A DNA stretch of 64,000 nucleotides. Origin: Cyclobacterium roseum. GTDB taxonomy: Bacteria > Bacteroidota > Bacteroidia > Cytophagales > Cyclobacteriaceae. The stretch spans positions 167,489 through 231,488 of the forward strand of contig NZ_WNKF01000010.1 of the NCBI RefSeq assembly GCF_010119225.1, in the 5' to 3' direction. Numbering within the stretch: the first letter of the stretch is position 1; every line of letters starts with the position of its first letter. Positions 18,201-25,268 of the stretch are shown in pieces. Below the pieces are notes generated by a model. That model searched no databases, was not told the origin of the DNA, and worked only from the letters and a program-made list of their open reading frames with translations. Both the position numbers and the translations under genes were made by a program.

Positions 18201-18475
18201 ATAAAACCATCTGCCAACCACTGCATTATTTTTTTGTTGCTTTCGTAAAGGTCTGCTGAAGAAAGTGTTTTGAGTTGTAAAATAATGGATTGTGCTTCTA
18301 CCTCGGTGAGATTGGCATTTTGATAGCGGGTGAGCAAGTAGGTTTTTAGGTCTTCTTCAATGATTACTTCGCTTTCATCTGCACGTACCAAACTACTGCC
18401 CACAAAATGCGGATAGCCTTCATTTCCTAAAAGCTCAATAAATGCTTGCTCTAATTTCGCTTCTGTGAATTTCAT
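15257..18475 (-). CDS. hsdR: Type I restriction enzyme R subunit
   Basis: A 1072-aa motor and nuclease subunit of a type I restriction-modification complex. The N-terminal PD-(D/E)xK nuclease reads RRIPDGILY and VVVFEFKTA (about residues 153-176). Superfamily 2 helicase motifs follow: Walker A GATGSGKSFT (about 314), the ITDRTDLDDQ segment, DEAH in CISDEAHRS (about 418), TGTPID (motif III) and QTISRVNRKF (motif VI, about 712). The C-terminal coiled region binds the methylase core. Length is normal. It is the last gene of the operon and starts directly after the 272-aa gene's stop. It cuts unmethylated foreign DNA after translocation. Confidence 0.95.
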   Translation of the reverse strand: MKFTEAKLEQAFIELLGNEGYPHFVGSSLVRADESEVIIEEDLKTYLLTRYQNANLTEVEAQSIILQLKTLSSADLYESNKKIMQWLADGFILKREDRNQKDIHISLIDYAGLDRQRQSENLDIIAAEPEEQYPPDTNVYKFVNQLEIVGTERRIPDGILYINGLPVVVFEFKTAIQENTTIHNAFVQLTTRYKRDIPELFKYNAFCIISDGVNNKAGSFFAPYEFYYAWRRIAGLAKDVDGIDSMFTLVQGMLHKNRLRDIIQNFIYIPDSSKKDEKIVCRYPQYYAARSLYENIKKAEKPDGDGKGGTYFGATGSGKSFTMLYLTRLLMKSKHFESPTIVLITDRTDLDDQLSGQFTNAKQFIGDNAVESVESRADLRTKMQGRNSGGVFLTTIHKFTEDTELLTERTNVICISDEAHRSQTNLDQKVKVTKDGVKKTYGFAKYLHDSLPNATFVGFTGTPIDATLDVFGKVVDAYTMTESVRDEITVRIVYEGRAAKVALHNSELEKIEKYYEEAAEAGANEYQIEESKKATATMNAILGDPDRLLKLAEDFVNHYENRVNEGATVKGKAMFVCSSREIGYEFYKNVIALRPEWAEVRIAEEGAGLTDKDKREIKPMERIKMIMTRGKDDPKEMYDLLGTKEYRKELDRQFKNEKSNFKIAIVVDMWLTGFDVPFLDSIYIDKPIQQHNLIQTISRVNRKFEGKNKGLVVDYIGIKKAMNMALAKYNKGERENFEDIQESLIVVRNHLDLLAKVFHKFDSSKYFGGTALEQLNALNMAAEYVQLTKDLETRFMGLVKRLKAAYDICAGSEHLTQKERDYTHFYLAVRSIVFKLTKGSAPDTAQMNARVREMIKDALESDGVQEIFKLGDETQSEQDLFSEDYLAKIDKIKLPHTKIKLLQQLLAKAIGEMKKVNKVKGIDFSKKMQTLVERYNERKEDDVLRSEVYEEMAEHLTNLIWEVQKEFSAGDELGIDFEEKAFYDILKDLCIKYDFKYPEDKLIVLAQAVKDLVDSQAKYPDWSKREDIKSALKVGLIILLDEHGYPPVERDEVYKDIFEQAENFKKNRVITK

Positions 18476-19294
18476 TTAGTTATTTGTAATTACTCTCACT
18501 GAACTTGCTACTCGGTTTTCTTCATAAATATCTGCGTAATAATATCGCTGGTCCATTGCATACAAAACCTTTTTTAAGTCGGTTTCAGATTGAACTTTAA
18601 ATGCATCATTTTCAATATCAACACCCGCTTTTTCTTTTGCATAGTTGATTAGAAGGGTTTTCTTTTGAGCGGTCAAACCATTGTACTTTACACCAATATC
18701 TGCAATACGTTTTCTGTTTAATGCTCCAATGGAAGTAGCCTGAACACCATCCAAGTTGATAAAATCATTGCCAACAAACGCATCTACTTCCTCTTGTGTG
18801 GCTTCTCGGTGCAGTTCTTCAATTCCTGGGAATATCAATTTCAGTTTTCCAATGGTCTTAAAATATAGGGTATCGCTTGCAGCAAGGTAAACGGCATCTG
18901 ATTCCTTTCTTATTTCAATTTGATTTCTATGCTCTACAATTTGTGGTGCACCCGAATAGTCAAGAATAGTTTTCCGAGCGATAAATAAGGAAGGTGTAAT
19001 TCTTTGAAAATGCTTTTGTCCGTTCTGAATAATCGCTATTGCTGCAATATTCTTGTATTCATTATTCGCAATTTGATTTAGACTTGCTGTGCTATATGCT
19101 GTATTGCATTCATCAATGTAAAAACCCTGCTGCGAAAAGTTGGTTAATCGAAACCATTCGTCTTCATCAAGTTTATGGCTTGGTGTAAAATCAATGGCTT
19201 CAATAGCAGTAATATCTAAGGCGGCAATGATGTCTGCTGTCTGGTTTAAAATGTTTTTGTACTCACCTTGTACTTTTCCTATTAGTTCGCTCAT
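18476..19294 (-). CDS. Soluble protein in restriction operon, possibly KwaB-like (DUF4868)
   Basis: A 272-aa soluble protein with no membrane segment or signal peptide. It is not part of a standard hsd operon. An N-terminal half rich in short beta-strands leads to the segment AVYLAASDTLYFKTIGKLKLIFPGIEEL (about residues 138-165) and RKRIADIGVKYNGLT. In my reading this layout resembles the DUF4868 domain of KwaB from the Kiwa anti-phage system. The gene before it encodes a small membrane protein, as kwaA does. It starts 3 bp after that gene and ends 1 bp before hsdR. The identity is tentative; a restriction-associated protein of another family remains possible. Confidence 0.45.
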   Translation of the reverse strand: MSELIGKVQGEYKNILNQTADIIAALDITAIEAIDFTPSHKLDEDEWFRLTNFSQQGFYIDECNTAYSTASLNQIANNEYKNIAAIAIIQNGQKHFQRITPSLFIARKTILDYSGAPQIVEHRNQIEIRKESDAVYLAASDTLYFKTIGKLKLIFPGIEELHREATQEEVDAFVGNDFINLDGVQATSIGALNRKRIADIGVKYNGLTAQKKTLLINYAKEKAGVDIENDAFKVQSETDLKKVLYAMDQRYYYADIYEENRVASSVRVITNN

Positions 19295-19297
19295 ATT

Positions 19298-19816
19298 TTA
19301 GATTTCTATAAAGGTGTAATCGTTAATTCTTCTTACAGACATTGCTTCGAATGTCTGGGGGCTTTTTAATTTCTTTCTGCTAATCAGCATTACTTTCACG
19401 TTTTCGCCTGTATGGACGTAATAGAAGTTATACCTAAACACCAAAAACACTGGGTTGAAATATGAAACCCGAGAAACAAAAGTGAATAGGATGGTCATTC
19501 CAAAAACCACCCAAAAAGTAATAAGTCCTTTTACGCTTAATGCCACAAAGAAGAAGGCTAAATAATTGGCCAAAAAATCATTGTTGGAAGTTTCAAGCGA
19601 CACCACTTTGTTGATGGTTGACTTGGCTAAAAGTTTACAAATACCAAGTGAAATGAGTGTCAGCAAAAACGGAATTAGCACATAAACTGCATAGGTTACC
19701 CAAGCGTAATTTCCAAGTTGTGTTTCAAACGGATTCACTTCATTTTGAATGAGATAAACAATCAAAAAGAATGAAACCGAACTGAATGTTAGAAAAAGTC
19801 TTAGGATAAAATTCAT
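19298..19816 (-). CDS. Small membrane protein in restriction operon, possibly KwaA-like
   Basis: A 172-aa protein with about four hydrophobic segments (residues about 5-23, 40-62, 85-100, 103-121) and a soluble C-terminal tail carrying NPVFLVFRYNFYYV and the basic stretch LISRKKLKS. Its start overlaps the hsdS stop by four bases (ATGA). Four membrane spans plus a short cytoplasmic tail, and an adjoining soluble partner, are the layout of KwaA in Kiwa, where the membrane protein senses phage attachment. The assignment rests on architecture and context, not on a search. Confidence 0.42.
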   Translation of the reverse strand: MNFILRLFLTFSSVSFFLIVYLIQNEVNPFETQLGNYAWVTYAVYVLIPFLLTLISLGICKLLAKSTINKVVSLETSNNDFLANYLAFFFVALSVKGLITFWVVFGMTILFTFVSRVSYFNPVFLVFRYNFYYVHTGENVKVMLISRKKLKSPQTFEAMSVRRINDYTFIEI

Positions 19817-20949
19817 ACGGCTTCTGTTTTAAGGTTTTCAACTTCCATACTCTCCACAACCCCTTTCATCAGCACAGGGCAAAGCGGCTTGATGCTTTCT
19901 TTTAATTGCTCGTTGATGCGTTTGCGGGTTTCTAAAGTGTGGTAAATGGTGACTATAGCTTCTTGTTTTTCTATGCTCGGAATGGGCAATTTTACATCAC
20001 ACATATCTGACCAATCAAAAGTTTCTCTGGCACTTCCCCAAGAATTGAAACGAGCGTATCGGTCAAATTCCGTTCTTTGGAAATACAGATACAAATATTC
20101 TGGAAGCAATTCTTTAGGCTTAATGACTTTGAAAACTGTGTAGATTGCTGAGACAATGCAAGGTTCTGCACTATTCATAGCCAAAGCAATTTTGTCTCCT
20201 CTGCGAGAAGTATCCGCCACATAGACAAATTCACCTGTTCTAACTACTTTATAGTTTGAGAAATTTACTCCGCTTGTATTTGCCTTAGTTTCAATCAAAA
20301 CTTTAGAAGTAGAAACGCCTTGCAAAAACGATACTTGTAAATCCCTATTCCGCTCATCCGATTGCTGAATATATTCTCCCAATCTTTTTAGCGGTTCTTT
20401 CTTTATCAAATCCTCAATGTAGGTATCGCAAATCAGCTGCAAATCTTCCAAGCTGTTTTCATAAGTTTTTTGGTTGGTGAGCAAGCCTTTGTACAGGGCT
20501 AAATATTTGCGTTGTTCGTCAATGTCGGGAATAGGAATCTCAATTTCACAAAAACGTTCCCAATCCAAACTCGCTCTTACGCTGCTATCACTAATAAACC
20601 AACCGTATCTGTCAGATTCAGAGCGTTGAAACCACATCATCATATATTCAGGAATCAACTCGTTTTCATCTTTGCTTTCAATGACTAAATAGGCTGGCGA
20701 GATAATCGCAGGTTCATCATTCGTGTAAAGTGCAAGACGAATGGTTTCATCCCTGCCAACTTGCATTGCAGAATAGGCGAATTGCCCTTTTTGGATGATT
20801 TTATATTTGGACAAGTCAGTTCCTGAAACATTGGCAACAGAAGGCATAAAGTTTTTGGTAATGTTGATGCCCAAGAGATTTGTAACCTTCAAACCCTTAT
20901 TGCGGTTGTCAACCAATTGTATGTAATCGCCCAAACGCTTATAACTCAT
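19813..20949 (-). CDS. hsdS: Type I restriction enzyme specificity subunit
   Basis: A 378-aa DNA-recognition subunit with two target recognition domains and two long helices. The two halves are internally similar. Each begins with (K)RLGDYIQ / RLGEYIQ and runs to an IPIPDIDEQ or LPIPSIEKQ turn that leads into the spacer helix (about residues 138-145 and 325-332). This duplication specifies a two-part, gapped target site. It overlaps the end of hsdM by 11 bases. It is complete and single-copy, with no shufflon of extra half genes beside it. Confidence 0.93.
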   Translation of the reverse strand: MSYKRLGDYIQLVDNRNKGLKVTNLLGINITKNFMPSVANVSGTDLSKYKIIQKGQFAYSAMQVGRDETIRLALYTNDEPAIISPAYLVIESKDENELIPEYMMMWFQRSESDRYGWFISDSSVRASLDWERFCEIEIPIPDIDEQRKYLALYKGLLTNQKTYENSLEDLQLICDTYIEDLIKKEPLKRLGEYIQQSDERNRDLQVSFLQGVSTSKVLIETKANTSGVNFSNYKVVRTGEFVYVADTSRRGDKIALAMNSAEPCIVSAIYTVFKVIKPKELLPEYLYLYFQRTEFDRYARFNSWGSARETFDWSDMCDVKLPIPSIEKQEAIVTIYHTLETRKRINEQLKESIKPLCPVLMKGVVESMEVENLKTEAV

Positions 20950-22507
20950 AACCTAATATCTTAAAAGCGTTTATCAATTGAGCTTGTGATTCTTTTTCTT
21001 CTTGTAGCAGGGTTTTAAAATCTTGCTGAATGCGTTTCATTTCGGTGTCAAAGTCAATGCCGCTGTCCTTGTCCACAAACTCAATGTATTTGCTCGGTAC
21101 CAATGAAAAATCGTTGGCTTTCAAGTCTTCAAAACTGGCAGATTTGCAAAACTCGGGTACATCTTTGTAGGTGGTTTCATAATCGGCTTGTTGCCAATTG
21201 TGAAAGTTCAGGGCTACTTCTTTTATATCATCTTCGGTGAGTTCAATGTATTTTTTCTCGTATTCGCTGCCCCAACGTCTTAAATCCATAAACAAGATTT
21301 CGCCTGTGCGGTCTCGGTAGTTTTTAGGTTTGTCTTTGGTATTGTCCGTGCGTTGCTTTTTGTTTTTGTTCAAAACCCAAAGCGTAACGCTAATATCAGT
21401 CGTATAAAAAGTATCTCGTGGAATGATGATAATGGCTTCCACCATATCATTTTCAATCAGTTTTCTACGGATTTTGTATTCTTCGCCACCGCCCGAAAGT
21501 GCGCCATTGGCAAGAATAAAACCTGCTACTCCGTTTTCAGAAAGCTTGCTAACCATATTCAAAATCCAACCGTAGTTGGCGTTGCTTTTGGGTGGCACTT
21601 CATAACCCATCCAACGTGGGTCATCCAAGAGTTCATTTTCGCCTCGCCAATCCTTTAAGTTAAATGGCGGATTCGCCATAATGTAATCGGCTTTCAGGTC
21701 TTTATGTTGGTCGTTGGAAAAAGTGTCTGCGTGTTTGTCGCCAAGGTTGGCAGCAATACCACGAATTGCCAAGTTCATTTTTGCCAATTTGTAAGTGGTA
21801 GGCGTATTTTCCTGTCCGTAAATGGAAACTTCCTTTTTGCTTCCCTGGTGTGCTTCAATAAACTTGATAGACTGCACAAACATTCCGCCCGTTCCACAGC
21901 AAGGGTCATAAATGATGCCTTTGTAGGGTTCTATCAATTCCGCCATCAAGTTCACAATGGTTTTGGGCGTATAGAATTCTCCTTTGCCTTTTCCACTACT
22001 TTCTTTCAAGGCAAACTTGCCCAAGAAATATTCATACACACGTCCAATCACATCTTGTCCGTTGTCTTTGAGCGTGTCAATGTCGTTGATGGTGTCGAGT
22101 AGGGAAGCAAGTTTGGTTTTATCCAATGCCAAACGAGAAAAATAATTGTCGGGCAAAGCACCTTTCAAAGCAGGGTTGTTTTTCTCAATAGTGTTGAGAG
22201 CAGTGTCAATTTTTAAGGAAATGTCGTTTTGCTTGGCATTCTTGATGATGTAGCTCCACCGAGAAATTTCTTCCAAATAGAACACATTTTTCATAGCGTA
22301 GAAATCTTTCATTTCCACATATTTCTCTTTGCCTTCGGCAATCAGTTCGTTTCTGCGTTGTTCAAATTTGTCGCTCGCGAATTTCAGGAAAATCAGTCCG
22401 AGTACTACGTGTTTGTATTCGGCAGGCTCTACCGAGCCTCTCAACTTGTCGCACGATTGCCACAATGTTTCTTCAATCGCTTTTTCCTTTACTTTCTGTT
22501 TGGCCAT
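20939..22507 (-). CDS. hsdM: Type I restriction enzyme methylase subunit
   Basis: A 522-aa N6-adenine DNA methyltransferase. The N-terminal HsdM helical domain (LRGSVEPAEYKHVVLGLIFLK) is followed by the SAM-binding motif DPCCGTGG (about residue 200) and the catalytic NPPF in ADYIMANPPFNLKDW (about 279). It works as an M2S complex with hsdS and protects host DNA. It is the first gene of the order hsdM-hsdS-membrane protein-soluble protein-hsdR. The roughly 150 bp upstream hold the hairpin and site E, so its promoter probably lies inside this structured DNA. Confidence 0.95.
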   Translation of the reverse strand: MAKQKVKEKAIEETLWQSCDKLRGSVEPAEYKHVVLGLIFLKFASDKFEQRRNELIAEGKEKYVEMKDFYAMKNVFYLEEISRWSYIIKNAKQNDISLKIDTALNTIEKNNPALKGALPDNYFSRLALDKTKLASLLDTINDIDTLKDNGQDVIGRVYEYFLGKFALKESSGKGKGEFYTPKTIVNLMAELIEPYKGIIYDPCCGTGGMFVQSIKFIEAHQGSKKEVSIYGQENTPTTYKLAKMNLAIRGIAANLGDKHADTFSNDQHKDLKADYIMANPPFNLKDWRGENELLDDPRWMGYEVPPKSNANYGWILNMVSKLSENGVAGFILANGALSGGGEEYKIRRKLIENDMVEAIIIIPRDTFYTTDISVTLWVLNKNKKQRTDNTKDKPKNYRDRTGEILFMDLRRWGSEYEKKYIELTEDDIKEVALNFHNWQQADYETTYKDVPEFCKSASFEDLKANDFSLVPSKYIEFVDKDSGIDFDTEMKRIQQDFKTLLQEEKESQAQLINAFKILGYEL

Positions 22508-22554
22508 TTATTTTAAGTTCTTTTTTATCGTTTTCAAATTTCGTTCATTCTGTC

Positions 22555-22645
22555 AGAGCGTTGGCAAAAAACAGCTCTTTTGGTTTTTTCAGCGTTGGCT
22601 TTGCGTGTCGGCAAAAACCAAATGTGCTGTTTGTGCGTGGGCTTT
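22555..22645. other. attC-like hairpin upstream of hsdM (second sequence type)
   Basis: GCAAAAAACAGCTCTTTTGG plus TTTTT pairs with AAAAACCAAATGTGCTGTTTGTGC over about 24 positions with few mismatches. GCGTTGGC boxes lie at about 22558 and 22593. It has the same sequence type as the hairpin at 15.2 kb on the far side of the operon and differs from sites B-F. The pair marks the ends of the restriction module. Confidence 0.45.
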
Positions 22646-22656
22646 CTTTGTATGCC

Positions 22657-22788
22657 GCACAACGGTAAATTGTATGAGTAGTGGCAGATTGCGTGGTAGT
22701 TTCCTATCAAACCGCTATGCAGTTTGAGTAGGTTATAAACCTTTATATTTAGCACTTTGCCTGCCATTACTTATACAAAATGTTGGGT
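22657..22788 (+). other. attC-like recombination site E
   Basis: A 132-bp site starting with GCACAAC (22657-22663) and ending with GTTGGGT (22782-22788), which matches GTTRRRY. The inner left arm TTGTATGAGTAGTGG and right arm CCATTACTTATACAA pair with two mismatches. The middle contains weaker nested pairing. It separates the restriction operon from the nitronate monooxygenase gene, whose stop is 8 bp away. Confidence 0.75.
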
Positions 22789-22796
22789 GCTGCCTT

Positions 22797-23900
22797 TTAT
22801 TTGTTTTCAAACTCTTTCCAAAGCCTCTCTATTAATTCAGCAGCACTTGGAATATCCTTTATTTTCCCGACTCCTTCTCCTGCGTACATACACATGCTCT
22901 CTAAATCTCCAGTATCCCCTTCTACAGGCCTGCGTCCTGAATACCTAAGAATATCACCTCCCCACGGTGTTTTTCCTATCACTTCTCCTTCTCCTGGCTT
23001 ATTCCCTTGTAGTGGGCAACCTTCGGCTTCCCAATTCAAAAATGTGCTAGTTCTCAATACTCTATGCATGGCATTCCAGTCCTGATTGAAACAATTGGTA
23101 TAAACCGTACTATTCTCTCCGGCTTCAAGCAACTTTTGTCTGTAACCATCAGTTAGGTTACTTTCTTTTGTGGAAATAAATCGAGTGCCCATAACAACTC
23201 CAGCAGCCCCATTGTGGATAGCCGACCGAATATCCTCCCCTGTACTGATACCTCCAGAAACTAACACAGGTATTTCACCAGCTACTTCCAATACTTGAGG
23301 TAAAGCATATTTGTTGTATTGTGTTGCTTGTATGTGCCCACCAGCCTCTAAACCCTGACAGATCAAGAAATCTGGCTTTAGTTCGACCGCCTTTACTGCA
23401 TTCTCTCTGCTTGATACCTGTATGCCAAATTTTCCACCTGCATTTCTTATTTTTGAAATAATTTCTTGGCTTGGTAACCCCCATGAAAACTGAAAGTTCC
23501 GGCAACCTGCTTCTAATAATTTTTCTATCGATTTAGGCTCAAAATGAAGAATATAATTCGCAAAAAAGTTTCCATTGGTCTCTTTATTCAATTCCTGAAT
23601 CCATTCATACGAATCATCGGCAGATGACCATGTAAGCTGGACGCATCCCATTCCTCCAGCCTTTGCAATTGCTGCAGCTAATTTACTACCACCAGGTGCT
23701 GCTTGGAAGAATGGATATTTTAAATTGAATAGGGTTAAAAGCTTTTTACTGCTTTCGTTTAATTTACCAATCTCTCGTTCTTTTACTTTTTGACTGGCTA
23801 GTGCAGTAGAAGAAATGAAAGCAGTTGACAAACCTATTCCGCCTAAAGAACTTGTTTTGAGAAAATTTCTCCTTGACGATTTGTTTTCTTGATTTTCCAT
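22797..23900 (-). CDS. Nitronate monooxygenase family FMN protein
   Basis: A 367-aa protein of the 2-nitropropane dioxygenase/nitronate monooxygenase fold, a TIM barrel binding FMN. Seen are AAIAKAGGMGCVQLTWSS (about residues 75-92), the GLEAGGHIQ segment and the phosphate-binding LVSGGISTGEDIRSAIHNGA / GVVMGTRF stretch. An N-terminal twin-arginine type leader (SSRRNFLKTSSLGGIGLST) is followed by a hydrophobic stretch. That suggests export as a folded cofactor-loaded protein, which is unusual for this family. Nitronate monooxygenases oxidise alkyl nitronates such as propionate-3-nitronate. It is a single-gene cassette between sites E and F, starting 31 bp from site F. Confidence 0.85.
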   Translation of the reverse strand: MENQENKSSRRNFLKTSSLGGIGLSTAFISSTALASQKVKEREIGKLNESSKKLLTLFNLKYPFFQAAPGGSKLAAAIAKAGGMGCVQLTWSSADDSYEWIQELNKETNGNFFANYILHFEPKSIEKLLEAGCRNFQFSWGLPSQEIISKIRNAGGKFGIQVSSRENAVKAVELKPDFLICQGLEAGGHIQATQYNKYALPQVLEVAGEIPVLVSGGISTGEDIRSAIHNGAAGVVMGTRFISTKESNLTDGYRQKLLEAGENSTVYTNCFNQDWNAMHRVLRTSTFLNWEAEGCPLQGNKPGEGEVIGKTPWGGDILRYSGRRPVEGDTGDLESMCMYAGEGVGKIKDIPSAAELIERLWKEFENK

Positions 23901-23930
23901 TTTTGAAGTATTTTTTATTTTTAGGTTGCA

Positions 23931-24060
23931 CCCAACGGTCGTGGCTATGAGCAGTTGGGGATTTTTTATCCTAACTTTTCAGTTAAGCACTGACCTTTAT
24001 TTTATTAACTATTTTTTATTTAAACACCTAAACCCCAATTGCTTATAGCCTTTGTTAGGC
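23931..24060 (+). other. attC-like recombination site F
   Basis: The clearest of the sites: 130 bp from ACCCAAC (matches RYYYAAC) to GTTAGGC (matches GTTRRRY). The inner arms CTATGAGCAGTTGGGG and CCCCAATTGCTTATAG pair at 14 of 16 positions, and the outer parts GGTCG-TGGCT and AGCC-TTTG add bulged pairing. This is the layout of an integron attC: two seven-base boxes around a long, imperfect, bulged hairpin. It lies between the nitronate monooxygenase gene and the HEPN-like gene. Confidence 0.8.
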
Positions 24061-24070
24061 ATAGTTTTTA

Positions 24071-25228
24071 TTATTCAAATTTCATATGGTCTAAATATTC
24101 TTCTAGACTTATTTCATTTTTCACTTTCTTTAATGCAATATCAATTGGTATTGTCGCTGAGCCTAATATATTTAAGTTATCATCCAAAATACTTATTCTG
24201 GTATTTTTAAAATTCTCTTTTGTGAATTCGTCATCATAAACAGCACAAGATAATTGGTCTAAACATTGTGAAGCGTGAATTAATGAAGACTTCAAATCGT
24301 GATTCAATTTACCTTTTACATTTAAACAAAAAGTCTCTGAAAGTTCTTCAGTCGAAACAAACTCAAATCCAACAATTTGCATATTGTGAGTAATGTGTAA
24401 TAATGCAGATTCAAATCGTACATTGAGATTTTCGGTTCCGCCTAATTCCGTTACTATTTCTTCTATATAATTCAGGTTCGTAAATACTTGTCCAAGTCTT
24501 ATACTTCTATAAATATCTTGAGTCCAATGTGTAATTTTATAAAATTCTTCAATCAATATGGATTTAGAATGAATATTATTTCTACCATATTTAACTTCAA
24601 CGCTATCTTTTTTGATAACATAAGATTTGTGTGCCGAAATATTTCTCCATTGATTTGTCGATATTGAAAATAGAGGGTCTTTTAAGAATAAACATATTTC
24701 ATTTTCAAATTCGGTTGGAAACTCTCTTATTATTTTTCCAAAATCAAAATTTGAATTGTCAATTACATTTTGTCCTAATTTAAATCTTATTAGTTTGTCT
24801 AATAACTTAAGTCTTGGCTTAAATACACCTTCAAGTGTTTCATCAATTATTTTAAAGTAGTAACTGATTTTATCTCTTTCAGAAAATTGTTGATAATCAG
24901 GCTGAGTTAAGACATTAGTCATCCATTTCATATCAGTACTGGATATGTCTTGAAAAGATTCTGAAATTATCTTAATAGTTTTTTGTTTATCAATTTTAAT
25001 GCAATCAGCATATAACTCATAAGTCCATTCAAATAATTTGAAGTAATGAGGTTTTTCAGAAATTCCAATATAATTGATTAATTCAGTTCTTAAAACTTCT
25101 TTGTTTTTTTCAAAAAGTGTATTGCTTATAAAATATTTTTCGAGTTTGAGTTTTATTAAATCATTCCAATCTTCAACTGAAAAATCAGCAGTAAATTTCG
25201 AATCTTCATATATCCTGTCTCGTCTCAA
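24071..25228 (-). CDS. HEPN-like protein of unknown function (first cassette)
   Basis: A 385-aa soluble, mostly helical, AT-rich gene product that I do not recognise as a named family. At about residues 196-202 it has WRNISAHKSYVI, an R-x4-H pattern in the context typical of HEPN domains, many of which are RNases in toxin-antitoxin and abortive infection systems. The following VEVKYGRN strand fits that context. It is the cassette nearest the recombinase, between site F and the GTTAGGC core. In integrons that is the most recently inserted and usually best expressed place. A defence role is inferred from motif and setting only. Confidence 0.55.
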   Translation of the reverse strand: MRRDRIYEDSKFTADFSVEDWNDLIKLKLEKYFISNTLFEKNKEVLRTELINYIGISEKPHYFKLFEWTYELYADCIKIDKQKTIKIISESFQDISSTDMKWMTNVLTQPDYQQFSERDKISYYFKIIDETLEGVFKPRLKLLDKLIRFKLGQNVIDNSNFDFGKIIREFPTEFENEICLFLKDPLFSISTNQWRNISAHKSYVIKKDSVEVKYGRNNIHSKSILIEEFYKITHWTQDIYRSIRLGQVFTNLNYIEEIVTELGGTENLNVRFESALLHITHNMQIVGFEFVSTEELSETFCLNVKGKLNHDLKSSLIHASQCLDQLSCAVYDDEFTKENFKNTRISILDDNLNILGSATIPIDIALKKVKNEISLEEYLDHMKFE

Positions 25229-25249
25229 ATGGGTCTTTCGTTAAATTAT

Positions 25250-25268
25250 GCCTAACAATTGTATAAAG
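25250..25268 (-). other. attI-like core next to recombinase stop
   Basis: On the minus strand GTTAGGC (25250-25256 as GCCTAAC on the plus strand) is preceded by TATACAATT, which resembles the last part of the right arms of sites B-F (TATAGCC/TTTG). It lies 13 bp after the recombinase stop codon. The complementary left arm is missing, so this is a simple site rather than a folding one, which is the expected form of an integron attI. Position and sequence are visible; the function is inferred. Confidence 0.5.

Noticed and set aside
5896..25268. CRISPR array
   Set aside because: The repeats are spaced by whole genes and differ from each other, and no cas gene is present.
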